Part shown: piece after piece, positions 42,671-54,173 of the stretch
Numbering within the stretch: position 1 is the stretch's first letter
Layout: every line of letters starts with the position of its first letter
Assembly: GCA_035079385.1 (NCBI GenBank)
Contig: JAVHKY010000043.1
Coordinates: 62,001 to 126,000, forward strand
From: Aspidiotus rigidus
Taxonomy: Eukaryota; Arthropoda; Insecta; Hemiptera; Diaspididae
Reading direction: 5' to 3'
DNA: 64,000 nucleotides
Program-made: the position numbers and the translations under genes
Notes under the pieces: model-generated
The model's database searches: none
Told to the model about the DNA's origin: nothing
The model's input: only the letters and a program-made list of their open reading frames with translations

Positions 42671-43579
42671 TTTTATATTGGGTTAATTATAATAGCACAG
42701 CAAAAAGAATGTGAGAACAGCAAATGAGGAAGCAGCAAAAAGGAATGTAAAAACAGTAAATAAAGGATGAAATGAACAGTAATCGCTACACAGCGAATAG
42801 AATTGGTAAAACAATAAAATGAATCACATTTTAACAGCAAAAAAAGAACAATTAAAACAGTTGAAGATACACAGCAAATAATTTTTCAAACATCAAAAAT
42901 GGAATCACAGCGCGTTTACAAAACATTCGGTGGTCTTTACACGAATATGCCCACCTGGTGAAATATATGTTGAGTACCTATCCACCTAATATTAAGTTGA
43001 GCAGGATGATTCACCTCGATATTTCATGCAACCTCCAGCATTTTTGGAAAACCAGTATCAAAGAAACTATTGCAAACTACTCTTTCAAAGGAAAACCTTT
43101 GACGAATATCAGATGTGTCGGAATGGGGCCTGGAAAATTTGTGTAGATTGTGAAAACGTGTCGAAATCTCACTGCTCGTGTCCGTACTTCTTAAAACATT
43201 CAACTTGTAAGCATGCATTGGGTATGTTGATCAGACTCAAGCTTTGCGACGTGCCTCCTAAGGTAAAATGTGTGCCTTGGGGCAAAAACGGAACCGTTGC
43301 CGCCCCGCAGAGCCTAAAAAAGGTCTTTTAGCATAGTAATCTTTTTTTTTTTTTAGACGTCAACACAAAGATGCTGATTGATCGTTTATTGCTGTTTCAA
43401 ATTTTCTTTTGTTGTTTGATGTATATTTTGCTGTGGCATTGTCGATAAACTGTACAATCGATTTTTTTACTGGGCATTGTTTTTTTTTGCTGTTAATCTG
43501 TCCTTTTGCTGTGATAAAATTCCTTTGACTGTGTTAATCGTCTTTTTTGCTGTGCTATTAAATCCAACCCTTTTATATT
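42671..43579 (+). mobile_element. MULE-type element with 9-bp target duplication carrying a SWIM domain
   Basis: TTTTATATT occurs at 42671-42679 and 43571-43579. The insert (42680-43570, 891 bp) starts GGGTT, then AATAGCACAGCAAAAA, and ends in the reverse complement of these (TTTTTTGCTGTGCTATTAAA...AACCC). The terminal regions (about 180 bp each) repeat CAGCAAA motifs in opposite orientation. A 9-bp duplication and long repetitive ends fit Mutator-like elements. The interior holds only the C-terminal SWIM part of a transposase, so this is an internally deleted derivative. Confidence 0.88.
42958..43331 (+). pseudogene. SWIM zinc-finger fragment of a MULE transposase
   Basis: The main frame (43026-43331, 101 codons) encodes KICVDCENVSKSHCSCPYFL followed by KHSTCKHALGMLIRLKL, a SWIM finger (CxC...CxH). 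This matches the layout of the remnant at 5160-5477 (CSCPVF...CKHVLGLLMRIKL), though the two differ in sequence. An overlapping frame (42958-43146) carries the preceding region, so at least one frameshift is present. The catalytic domain is absent. SWIM fingers bind DNA or protein, and this piece could only be a bystander or a binding competitor if expressed. Confidence 0.8.
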
Positions 43580-45337
43580 TACCAAATGCATACGTTCTAT
43601 CTACTCTTTCATTTTATCAACTTCATGGAGATATTTTACATGGTAAAATCACCAAAATGGTAGTTGAGGGACGTAGGACTATTGTAGGACTATTTTATCT
43701 GCGACTCTTCAGAAACAATGTTTTGAAGATCATTGATTATGCTGTCTTGGAGTATCTGAGAGCATGCGGCAGCAATTTTGGCTCTTGAAATCGTGAATAC
43801 TTAACTTGTACCGATAATCTTCAATTTGAGAATGGAAAGAGAATCTGTGAATTGAGAATAAAGTTATTTAGGTAGTAATAAGGAGTATTACCGGTATATT
43901 CCAACTTTCTGTCTTTCATCAATATCTGTTGTAGTCCTCTTGTATTCCGAGAAATAATTATGGGTACCTACCTTTATATTTCTAAAGATTTTCAAGTAAA
44001 TATATCTTAAAGCAGTATGACTGACGGCTGGTGACTGGACGAAGTAGATAATTGGCATATCTTACGAGTAAAAAATGACTTATGTGGAACCTCTGTTTTT
44101 CTCAAAATTCCTATTATGTAAGTCTAGGTTCTCTGGGTAAAGGCGAATTATAGCTCCAGCTTCCCTCTTCTCCCACCACAAGGTTCAAAATTTTCGAGTA
44201 CGTTATGTATTGGTATCTATGTACGATCAGGTCGATAAAAAAGTACTGAAGGTACAAGATAGAAAAAGAATAAAGAAATATAAACTATGGAGGCTAAATG
44301 CGAGGCTAAATTCGTAGTACCGACTCCAGCAAAATAGATAAAGTCAGCGAACTTTGACTCGGGTATCATCTTATTCGCTGAGAAAAGGAGAGAGCAATTG
44401 CTGCGATGTTTAAGAACCCCGTTTTCGGAAAAATTGGTTGAACATTTGTTAGAATCAGCGCTAAAAAATTCGACGTTTCGAAATCAACGTGTTTCTTTTT
44501 CAGGATGATTTGTCTTAGGTATTGAATGAGAGAAGAGATACGGCGAGGAAAAATAGATCATCGCGTATGCGTAATCGTCTTATGACAATAGAGAACGTGT
44601 CATTCGGTTTTAAAATTGATGGGCTACGCAAATGCTGACGTGCCTTGTTATCTCGATAGTCTCTTGCAATCGTTCTTCTCGTATAGCAAAGTATAGAGCG
44701 ATTATTAAAGTCAAGCTGTGGTCCATCTCGGTGGAATGTAAACAGAGCGCGGTTTTATTGGATTATTTAATACCTTATGTGTATATTGGCACTGCGAGTA
44801 TAATTCTTAAAAAACACCTTACGTCCTCACTAAATTGAATCCTAACGTGAAGATTGCTTTTTACAGCCAAACTTCAATTTTTTACTACACCTGAACACCC
44901 GATCCTCATGGTCATGGAGAACGGGGTCTATTACAACATTTGAGATACCTTTGCTTGTTTTAATAACGACAAATGATCACTACTCTTCACTTTCTGACGG
45001 AGAGATTTTGACAGGCTTGCCTACTTATACATAACTTCTTTTCTGAATTTTTCTTTCGCGCTTCTAGAAATCGTTAAAAATTTTGATAAGATTTATTGAA
45101 ATTTACAAATCGGGATCACGGTAAAAGTTGATTTCGAGTGCACGTCTAAAAAATATAGACTTTCATTTCTTTGATATGAGGAGCATTTTCAATATGAGAA
45201 ACAACATAAATACTTTTTTTTTTCTTATTTTTCAGAATTACTGTAGGCCTATTTGTGTTTTCTTCACATACGAGTACGGCCAAGAATGTTATTAACTTAT
45301 TAAATTACACCTCGCCTACCTGTTACCTACGTTTCAG
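43580..45337. other. End of intron 1, no recognised element
   Basis: AT-rich sequence with short frames lacking domains. The acceptor for exon 2, with a pyrimidine stretch and TTTCAG, ends it at 45337. Confidence 0.5.
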
Positions 45338-45679
45338 ATTGTTTGGTCAGCAATATGATGCGGTATAATGAAGATCATTCGAGGGCTCCTAGTTTCCTGA
45401 TGGAACCTCCGGCCAGAGTCGAATTCTCCAATAACACTGGTAGCTGGATTGATTGTGCAGCAGATGGATATCCGAGGTCGCGAATAGAATGGACAGCGAC
45501 TGATGGTAATTTGGCTTTCGACATCCCCGGTATCAGAATGATATTGGCGAACGGTACTCTTGTATTTCTACCATTCTCCGACGGTGAATATCGACAAGAT
45601 GTCCATTCAGCGATCTATCGTTGTGTAATTTCGAATACGCACGGTTCGCTCATCAGCCGGGATGTCCAAGTACGTGGAG
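45338..45679 (+). CDS. Dscam-type cell adhesion molecule, exon 2 (Ig domain 1)
   Basis: The 342-nt exon is bounded by TTTCAG| and |GTAAGC; it enters with two bases of a split codon and leaves in phase 1. It encodes a full first Ig domain: RAPSFLMEPPARVEFSN, the first Cys in WIDCAADGYP, the core Trp in RIEWTATDG, then IPGIRMILANGTLVFLPF, EYRQDVHSAIYRC with the second Cys, and HGSLISRDVQVRG. The EYRQ(D/E)VH...YRC and S-x-SRDV-x-VR patterns are hallmarks of Dscam Ig1. Dscam proteins are homophilic adhesion receptors used in neurite self-avoidance and, in arthropods, in immunity. The Asn-Gly-Thr-Leu-Val wording is closer to Dscam2-type paralogues than to hypervariable Dscam1, from memory of the family. 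Confidence 0.92.
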
Positions 45680-46084
45680 GTAAGCATGTGCGATAGAGAG
45701 TTAACCTAAAATATTTTTTCTAGATATGGCCCTGTTGATTAATGCACAAATAAGAAAAAATGAAATAATACATGCGACAAAAAGACATTTTAGAATACCT
45801 CAGTTTGTGTGACGAGACCGACTCAAGAGGATGATAAGCCGATGTTGACGTACATTTGCACCCAGATACGATACTTACCTTTAGTACGTTCGCACATCGC
45901 GCGTTTCAGGAGGGAATCCTATTCTAAAGGAGACTGATCTACACATACTCAAAACGAAACAGAGCAATGTCATATATGCCCTCAAGACGTGAGAAACTCC
46001 CCGATTCATAGCTAGCTCAGTGTAGCGAAGAGCAAGAGGAGACTATCACAGACTCGTAGCTATCATTTCAAGTAGACCACCGAC

Positions 46085-46225
46085 CTATTCAGACACAAGA
46101 AGAAAAACACTCACGCAGTCGCGTGATCGAGTAGTACACGACTTTTCTTCTCACAATGTAAAAATCATTGAGAGAGTCTCTTCCTCTCTTTAAATTAAAT
46201 ACCAATGACCTATCAATCATGTCAA
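46085..46225 (-). repeat. Dispersed GTCGTG-hairpin repeat family (reverse copy)
   Basis: The reverse complement aligns with 53.95-54.08 kb and includes AAAAGTCGTGTACTACTC and GCGACTGCGTGAGTGTTT. It may fold through GTCGTG and CACGCGAC. Confidence 0.7.
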
Positions 46226-46302
46226 ATATTTGTACATAGAATCAACAATAAAACTCACATCAACTGATAACAGAATAAAAATACCTATAATCCAATAACG
46301 AA

Positions 46303-46385
46303 ACCTGAATTTTGTTTTAATTTAGGCTAGGAGTCATCCAAAACCTGCAAAAAGTCTCCAGAAAATTCATTCCCCCCTCCCCCTA
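46303..46385. repeat. Dispersed AACCTGAA...GGCTAG repeat, copy 1
   Basis: It contains AACCTGAATTTTG, TTTAGGCTAG and GAAAATTCATTCCCCCC. Related copies lie at 47.37, 48.80 and 49.05 kb. Confidence 0.5.
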
Positions 46386-46539
46386 CCCACATTACTACGG
46401 GGCTATAACAGTTGTGTAACGACCATATTATCGTTACGTACTTAGTTTTAATTGTTTATAACTTTAATAAGCTTTTTTCTCAAGGTGTGGTCGAGGTGTG
46501 GTATCTCGTCATCGTTAGATCAAATGATGTACAGTTACA

Positions 46540-46683
46540 GAAAAAGTTATTTGTGCAACAAGGGAGAAAAATGAGCCATTTCTCACGAGTGCAAAGTTAG
46601 CAACCCGAGCCGAAGGCAAGGGTTGATATTTGCACAGAGTTGAGAAATGCTTTTTCTCCCGCGTGTTGCACATAACGTTTTTC
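46540..46683. mobile_element. Foldback element with ~60-70-bp arms
   Basis: GAAAAAGTTATTTGTGCAAC at the left and GTTGCACATAACGTTTTTC at the right pair, as do the inner blocks GGGAGAAAAATG and CTTTTTCTCCC. The centre carries AACCCGAGCC/GGCAAGGGTT. No coding capacity. Confidence 0.75.
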
Positions 46684-47365
46684 TTTACGCGATGAAAAAG
46701 CGATGAAAAAGCCGAGTAGTGTTGTTACCCGCGGAAATTAATATCTCACCAAGGGTAGATATGAAAATTCATATCTACCCTTTGCACATGCGCAATACTG
46801 ATTTTGACGCTACAACGACGCGCATTCACGCAGTGTCGTTTCGCCTACGAAACGAAGCGCTTTGTTCCCGTAAATCGAGTAGGATAAACGGCGTTATCGT
46901 ATGTGCGTAAAGAAAACAAATTTATTATAATATATAGCAAGCAAACTCGACATACAAGAGAGTTCGAATGTGCACATCGAGTCCGCGCGCGAAACTTATA
47001 CACTAGATTATATAAAAGCGTATGTGATGTCATTCGTGCCGATCATTTGGCCCGTTCGCGAACAACCCGTCCCAGAAGCTGACATCTTCCGAAGTACTAG
47101 CCCAGACGTTACAAGTTGTTTCTGCGATCTTTTCAAATTGATATTTCGATTACTCCCAATATGATTAACCGTAACCTACAGAATCGTAATAACTCAATTA
47201 GAAACGCGCTGAGGAATTACTATCAATTATTTATCGGAAAAATTGTTGGTACCCATCTTCAGATTGAGACTATAACTTATCTAAGTCTGGAAAAATTCCA
47301 TCGGGTAGTTTTGGAGGAGATCTGCGGACAAAAAAATGTCTTTAAGCGTAAATGTGGGCCTATAT

Positions 47366-47510
47366 AAAGAAACCTGATTTTTTTCCAGGCTGAAAGTAAT
47401 ACAGGGCCTCCAAAGCATCGAGAAAGTTGACTGCTTCTTCTTCCTGTCAATCTTGCTACAGATGTGATACCTCACTTTTCGAGCTAGAAAAGTCGGTGAA
47501 AAAAAGAGCT
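47366..47510. repeat. Dispersed AACCTGAA...GGCTAG repeat, copy 2
   Basis: It contains AAACCTGATTTTTTTCCAGG, GGGCCTCCAAAGC and CTAGAAAAGTCGGT. The last motif recurs at 47.78 kb. Confidence 0.55.
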
Positions 47511-48796
47511 TTACAATCACTTTTTCCTATACGTTATTCTTAGCCTAGTATTAGTCTAGTATACTGTATATTAGTCTGAGTGGTTCAATTCTTTATCACT
47601 TCCGATTTTTGGCATCTCTTAAAACTATCTCCAGACTATGTCCCCAACTACAAGAAGGTCCTGAAAAACTAAAAAAATCGATGTCGAAACCAAAGAAGCA
47701 ACCAATCACCCACCAGTCAACCCTTCATTCCTTTCCTCACGCTTCAACATTTCCAAACGTATTAACAAAATACCTCACTTTTGTAGCTAGAAAAGTCGGT
47801 AAAAAAATATAGCACCCAAGCCTGATTCACTAGTAAGTCTAACCTCAAATCTCACTCAAAAGGGCCAGTCTAAATGGAAAATGGTAATTCCATCTCCTGA
47901 GACACCTCAACGCAACTATGTACCACTATCAATTATGTATACATGAAAAAATGACGTATAAATCAATAATTAATTAAGAATGAAGTCACCAAGGTAGTCT
48001 CGCATCAGCACACTTGATGAAGATTAAAAAACTGTACCGGTACTTAATCATTCAAACTCAAGGTTTTCACTATCGAGTATCACTAATAATAATGAAAAAA
48101 TGAACAGCCCAACGTTGCCACTATCCGTTCAAAAACAAATTTAACAAAATAAATTAAATTTGACAAAACAAAATTCAAGGCTCTATGGGCTGTGAGAAGC
48201 GAGATACAAGGGTACGGTACCTACTAAATTTGAATGAAATACGGATATCATCGAAAATTAAATTCAATGAACCGTTGGTCAAGAGTGAACCAAGAATGAA
48301 CCTGTTGAATTATAAAAGGTTCTGCATCACAGTACACGTACTGATAACAAAAGTGGTACAAGGATAGGAAAATCCGCTTCTTGTCACCTAAGCAGCTACT
48401 TGTAATAGTGAGAAATTTTTCGAAAAAATGAAAATTTCTCGAGAACTACTCATCCGATTCTTAAAAAACTGCATGTGCACATCTTCAAATATAATACTAC
48501 AATATGGCCAAGTTACAAAAAAATCCATGAGTTCCGCGGACAAAAAATGTTATACATGTAAGACTGTATCGTGGTGCAGCTCACAAAATACCACAATACT
48601 TCTGAGATTGCAGTGATAAACACTGAATCAACAAAAAGTTCACCGTTTCGTTTGTGTGCTAATGACATGTCGTAGCTCGGAAGATGATAACATCACCCGT
48701 CCTACTATACTTAATATAAACGCCTGCCAAACCTCTCTGCCAGTAGCGCAGTTACCGAGATTGCGGCGTGACGGAATCTTACATACATATATTTAT

Positions 48797-49190
48797 AAGG
48801 AAACCTGAAATTTTTTTATGCTAGTTGTGATCTAGGACCTCTGAAACGTTGAGAAAGTTCATTGCCCCCATTCACTTTTTAATTGCTGCAGACTGCGCGC
48901 ATTGTGCGATTGCTCGAATTCGGCGTACTTTTGCCGTATGGTGGACGGCGAGTTCCCTCGCGGAGCCCGTCCATCTAACGGTCTAAAGAGGAAGTCGCAA
49001 TCACGCTGCGAGCATCGGCGTGGGGACTCGGAACCGTCTGTAGACGACTTTATATAAGGATAGCTGAAATTTTTTTATTAGTCTAAGGATGATCTAGGAC
49101 CTCTAAGACGTCAAGAAAATTCTTTCCCGGGCTTTGCCATCACAATTGTGTCGGGAGTAATACCTGACTTTTCGTTTGAAAAGTCGGTAA
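48797..49190. repeat. Dispersed AACCTGAA...GGCTAG repeat, copies 3 and 4 around a GC-rich block
   Basis: Two copies (about 48797-48870 and 49050-49190) share CTGAAATTTTTTTA, GATCTAGGACCTCT and the GA-AA(A/G)TT stretch. Between them lies a GC-rich segment (48890-49040) with CGGCGAGTTCCCTCGCGGAG. The pair could flank an insertion or be a tandem duplication. Confidence 0.6.
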
Positions 49191-49246
49191 TAAGAAGCAT
49201 GGGAACACATATAGGAATGAAGGATAAATAGATGGAATGACGTATA

Positions 49247-49250
<4 letters not shown>

Positions 49251-49279
<29 letters not shown>
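49251..49279. repeat. (GA)n microsatellite
   Basis: About 14 GA units. Confidence 0.95.
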
Positions 49280-49283
<4 letters not shown>

Positions 49284-49812
49284 AGGACAAAGAAAAAAAA
49301 ATTGACGATGCAAACCAAGACATGAGCGTTAGATTCGCTTTTCACCAACACACATCAGCGCATATACGGCATCCTGAATCACGAAAAGTGGTCCCGTTTC
49401 ATTTATAATATTATAATGCTACGTGTTGTACCCATCGACTAACAAGGGCCGACCTGTTTGCCCAATATAAGAGAAGGGACATTCATCGCACTGGATTTTG
49501 TTAACACCACACTTTTCATCTGAGAAAATCGGATCCTCAAGCTGACCTTGTGTTTACATTGTACATAAAAAGCTGGTCCCAAATGTGTGAGTTTTAGTAA
49601 AAGAAAGAGGAGGGAGGAGAGCTTACCGAGGTAAAGGAGACGGACCATTTTTCTTTTTTTTTAGATTCGTGCCTCTTGAGTGAGTAGTAGTGGCATCAAG
49701 AGTTCTAGATACTAATTTCCTATGAATTAATTTATCAATGTTCAACTTTACATGAGTGGTCTTGGGGGCTACACTGAAAGAAGAGAATAGTCTTGGTCTT
49801 GAGTTAACACTT

Positions 49813-49960
49813 TTAACAGGGAACCTGTTTTATTGGAGGGTATTTCGAAGGAAAATGACGGGCGCCGGGAGGCAAAACATGGGACTTGAACAAATTTTTA
49901 CCTCCGGGCTACGTATGATAGTAGAAAAATTTCTTCCTCCAAGCTATATAATTATGATAG
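49813..49960. mobile_element. Dispersed AACAGG-ended repeat, copy 4 (partial)
   Basis: It starts TTAACAGGGAACCTGTTTTA and retains two degenerate interior units (CTCCGGGCTACGTATGATAG). The second end is missing. Confidence 0.65.
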
Positions 49961-50193
49961 AAGGTGTTTGCTTAGTGTATATGTCACAGTGAAATTGGGC
50001 AATCCGTGAAACTGAGGCATTTCACGCGCGTTTTATCGTTCATGTGCCGTGGCGTGTTTTTTGTGCACGTACGCGGTTACCAACATTATCTTCGTACGAT
50101 TCTTCGGCGTTGTCATCTTTGTACGCGACGCCGTGGCGTTTACACTTCTGCACAATTTCGATACCTTGTATGTCTATGTGAAATGTGGTGTAG

Positions 50194-50234
50194 GGTTCGA
50201 GCCCTGTACAGGTTTTTTTTTTTTTTTTTTTTTT
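50194..50234 (+). repeat. Pol III B-box-like motif followed by a long T run
   Basis: GGTTCGAGCCC at 50194-50204 is a perfect B-box consensus inside a small hairpin (GTAGGG...CCCTGTAC), followed by 22 T residues (50213-50234). The A box upstream is not convincing. It may be the end of a tRNA-derived SINE. Confidence 0.35.
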
Positions 50235-50246
50235 AATTATTTTTAA

Positions 50247-50790
50247 AGAAAACCATAAATAGTTTGATAGAATCAACATTCGAGTCAGACCAAAAGAGAA
50301 ACCATGAAAAAATTGATGAATAAATTGATAGAATCAACATTTGGGTTAGACTGAGGAAGAAACCATAAATAAATTGATAGATTCAACATTCAAGTTAGAC
50401 CAACAAAGAAACCATGAATAAATTGACAGAATCAACATTTGAATTAGACCAAGTAAGAAACCATAAAAAATTGATAGAATTGATATTTTAAATTAAACTC
50501 AGAGAGAAACCATAAATAGATTGATAGAATCAACAATCGAGTTAGACCAAGGGAGAAACTATAAAAAAATTGATGGAATCAATATGTTTGAATTAGACTT
50601 AGGGAAAAACCATAAATAAATTAATAAAATCAACATTTGAATTAAACCAAGTGAGAAACCATAAAAAATTGATAGAATTAACATTTAAATTATAGACTCA
50701 GGAAATTTATGGTTTCACCTTAAGTCCAATCCCAATTTTCATTCCATCAATTCTTATAGTTTCTTCCTTGGTCTAATTCAAACACCTAAC
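50247..50790. repeat. Minisatellite, ~57-bp units, ending in an inverted unit
   Basis: About eight direct units of the form GAAACCATAAATAAATTGAT, AGAATCAACATT, GAATTAGACCAAG run to about 50700. The next 90 bp (50700-50790) contain the same unit in reverse complement (TTTATGGTTTCACCTTAAGT; TCCTTGGTCTAATTCAAA). The array can thus fold back on its last unit. Confidence 0.85.
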
Positions 50791-51499
50791 ATCACACGAA
50801 GTGAAAGACTGCGCTATTTCTTTACGTTCTGCGGTTGGCATGGCGTCTTTGAGTTACTTGTCGCAAGGTTTCATTTGCTGTAATTATAAGAGTAAGTGCG
50901 TTAGCGCAACTTGCTATGACTGTAAAAAGATTATTCTTTGCGATTCGAAATGCGATGGCAGTATGCCGTGCAACAATTAATAATTTCTATCTTCTTCCAG
51001 CAGTTTCATTTCCTCCCCTTTTTAATGAATGAAAAATAATTTCAAAAATACATTATTTCAATAATACATAACTACATTTCATGTAGACAAATGGACAAAG
51101 AAATATGCAATGCATTTTAGCATTGAGAATGCTGGCGCGGTGTTCGATATTCACATGGCAATAGCTGCATTTTCAACTCATGATTATGTTCCAGCAATCG
51201 TGGCCGAGTTGTCAAAGTGCGCGGATTCGTACGTAGAGAGTTTCAATCATACGCAGAGTTCCCGGAGGTTGACATATGTGTAAGATCGCACGTCACCCGA
51301 ATACAAGGAAGCAGTGGTCAGTGGAGAAAACACGGAATAAAGAGAGAAAGAGAGACACAGGGAGACAACAGGAACAGAGACTAAAAGATAGAGAGAGAGC
51401 ATTCTCTCTTTTATCCATTTTCGCCTTTGTGTAGGCCTAATTTTCACGCAAAGCAAGAAAACACGCTGGTATATTAAGCGAAATGCGTCGAGTTTCTCA

Positions 51500-51850
51500 G
51501 TTTCAGTATAAGCCTAGTAATACTGTATAATTATCAAGCCTAGTATAACAAAGGCTAAAACTCTAAATTTTTTAGGCTAGTCATTCTAGGCCTAGTATAC
51601 TTTATACTGAGTGTACCTACTTAGTATAAGCCTAGTTATACTTTCAGGCTAGTCATTATAGGCCTAGTGTAGTTTATTATAGGCCCAATATAATGAAGGC
51701 TAAAGTTTCAAATTTTTTAGGCTACTTATTATAGGCCTAGTATGGTATCTTAGGCTTAGTATAATGAAGGCTAATGTTTGACATTTTCTAGGCTACGAAT
51801 TATAGTGTATTAGGCCCGGTATAATGAAGGTTGAAGTTCAAAACTTGTAA
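51500..51850. repeat. Minisatellite built on TAGGCCTAGTATA
   Basis: About four imperfect units of 80-100 bp with TTTTTTAGGCTA, TATAGGCCTAGTAT and AATGAAGGCTAA blocks. The palindrome TAGGCCTA recurs throughout. Confidence 0.8.
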
Positions 51851-51973
51851 TATAACGAAGACTCAAGCTATTTAGGAATGAGAATACACAATAGTGACAC
51901 CCACAAAACGCTATGCTACCTTTTAAAAGACATGAAATATGATCTTTATTTATTTGGCTACGGCAGAAAATAT

Positions 51974-52246
51974 TAACAGGGAACCTGTTCTATGGAGGTT
52001 TTTTTGAGAAATTTGCCGTGCGTCGTGCGCTGTCCGGCAAAAAACGGAAAAATGTCGACTCTCGACCTATATTATTATTTTCGAAGTCCCTAAAATAGGT
52101 CCAGGTCAATTATGATGTCCTGGTTTATAGTAGGTCTAGGCCTCCTTCATATAAGCTTTATACCCTAGGTCTATGCTTGCTTGAATTCTCAATACCAAAA
52201 TCAATCTGGATCATAGAACAGGTTCCTTGCGTTCCTTGTTTAACTT
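51974..52246 (-). mobile_element. Dispersed AACAGG-ended repeat, copy 3
   Basis: It starts TTAACAGGGAACCTGTTCTA and ends GAACAGGTTCCTTGCG...TTGTTTAACTT. The interior is shorter than in copies 1 and 2, with only one ACTCTCGACCTATAT unit and the shared TAGGTCTAGGCCTCCTT block. Both ends are present. Confidence 0.8.
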
Positions 52247-53209
52247 TGTTAAGGAAGCCATTGTTTTTCCATTTGTTTTGTTTATTTGTATTAAGAGATC
52301 AGCTGCTGTAAATATAAAAGATTGACGAACACGCCTTATCGTCCATTGTATCATGATAGAAGTTACCCGGAGTACTTTTATCTTTATAAAAAAAAATGCA
52401 GGACAATGATAAAATGTGTAGAATATGGACAGTAGTTACAGAAAGTGTTTTTAGTACCAATAATTTTTTAATGAAGGTACTCTTATGGTAACTATCTGTT
52501 TTGTTCTTGGAAAATCCTGATGAAAGCATTATTTGTTCGAATTATTGTAACATATGAGCGCGTAAATGAATACAAAATGAATTGAAATTTACTTTTGTAC
52601 ATTACAACACATCTATTAAATTGAAGATCTTATTTTTTCAAATCTTTAACAAGCAGACTGGTCAAATGATTTTTTGCATGGCAGAGAGAATCCTAAAAAT
52701 AGTATATTAAAACCCCTCAGTTTTGTTTTTTTTTTAAATAAAAAAATGTACTTACAACACAATGTTTACCTAGATGCATGCTAACGAGGAAAATTGATTA
52801 GAACTTGTGTTTGTTTTTTGGCTATAAGTAGATTGAAAGGGAAAAAGTAGAAGATCGTTTTGAGCTCATAAAGCGAGAAGGTGAGAAGGTGTTGCTCACA
52901 CATCTACGTAATTGTTTGTTTTGTTTTTATATTTTGGCTGAAATTTCAGCCAGTACAGTATTTTCAAAAGAAAAATTAGCAATACTTACTCGAGTGTTTT
53001 AAAAGCGATGTATCTCGCGCACGACAAAAAAGACATTTTCTTTAAAAATAAATACTGTTAATTTTCTTGCACATTTACTGGCTATTACCGACTTTTTTCC
53101 TTGTAGTAGAGACACCTTAGTGTTCCAAATTAGGGGGTACCCTGCACTTTGTGATCAAATAGTGATACTTTGCACATATGTCTGTTATATCACAGCAAAT
53201 AATTTAAGA

Positions 53210-53860
53210 TATGTTGCCGGCCCCCACCCCCATGTGGGGGACGGTGGTGGGGGATTTTTGCTCCTGAAAATTAGTTTTTGAGAAATATCTCGTCAGGGTT
53301 CAACATTAGAGCTAAAACCTCTAAACAAAAGTTGTTCCCCATAAAATTTCCTACAAAATACACTATAAACATCTTGAGTTAGCTTTAAAATTGGCGCTGA
53401 AATTTGGCTTTGAAAATTAGAAAATTTGATTTTTACAAGTTTCAAGTTATTTTCTTCAATATAATTTATCAGAAATTCACTTTGAGGAAAAAATCGTCAT
53501 ACAGATGTTGTTCTATATAAAATTTCCCACAAAATGCACTTTAGACATCTGAATGTAGTAATAAAATCAACGCTCAAAAGGCGTTGTAAGGTGAATAAAA
53601 GCCATGTTTTTTGAGGGCCATCCAGCATATGACTTGTTCCTTCAAATAGAATTGAGGCTTATAGGTTCCGGATGGAGAGTAGCCACATTCTGCAAGTGTG
53701 TTGGAACACAACAGATGATTGAAGAGTAGGGGTGGGGGTGGAGATTTTCCTGCCCCCAAATTAGTTTTGGGGAATATATTGTCAAGGTTCAGCATTAAAG
53801 AGTAAGACAAACTGACAAAAAATAAGCAAATTTGACCGATTTCACCATACAGTAACAAAC
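53210..53860. repeat. Dispersed repeat with GTTGTTCC...AAATTT...CACT units
   Basis: Two internal units (53325-53365 and 53500-53545) share TGTTC, TATAAAATTTC, CACAAAA/TACAAAA and TGCACTTTAGACATC-like ends. The beginning is marked by a G-rich/C-rich patch (53221-53255), repeated near 53720-53760. A related piece ends the window at 63.72-64.0 kb. Confidence 0.6.
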
Positions 53861-53865
53861 TGCTA

Positions 53866-54078
53866 CTTTTACTCCGGTATCAGTTGATGTGATGTCATCG
53901 GTGACACGAGACTTTATGAACTGAGTTTTCCTGTTCATTCTACTAATATCTGGCCTTCTTGAAAGGTGATTGGTATTTAATCTAAAGAATAGAAGAGACT
54001 TTCTTAATGAGCTTTGAATTGTGCGAGGAAAAGTCGTGCGTACTACTCACACGACTGCGTGAGTGTTTGGCCGCTGTA
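53866..54078 (+). repeat. Dispersed GTCGTG-hairpin repeat family, best copy
   Basis: It includes GACTTTATGAACTGAGTTTT and ends in AAAAGTCGTGCGTACTACTC followed by ACACGACTGCGTGAGTGTTT. GTCGTG and CACGAC pair across a 10-13-nt loop. It lies just upstream of exon 3. Confidence 0.7.
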
Positions 54079-54173
54079 CTAAAAGATTCATACAATTTAT
54101 AATTATACTAATATGTCTAGTTGATGAATTCATTCGGTTTCCGCCAATGATGATTGAAAAAATTAATTTTCAG

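Larger units (their letters stand above)
45680..54173 (+). other. Dscam-type intron 2 (8.5 kb)
   Basis: It runs from GTAAGC at 45680 to TTTTCAG at 54173. It holds repeats and foldbacks listed separately and no further recognisable coding exon. Stretches at 47.5-48.8 and 52.3-53.2 kb contain nothing I can name. Confidence 0.75.
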
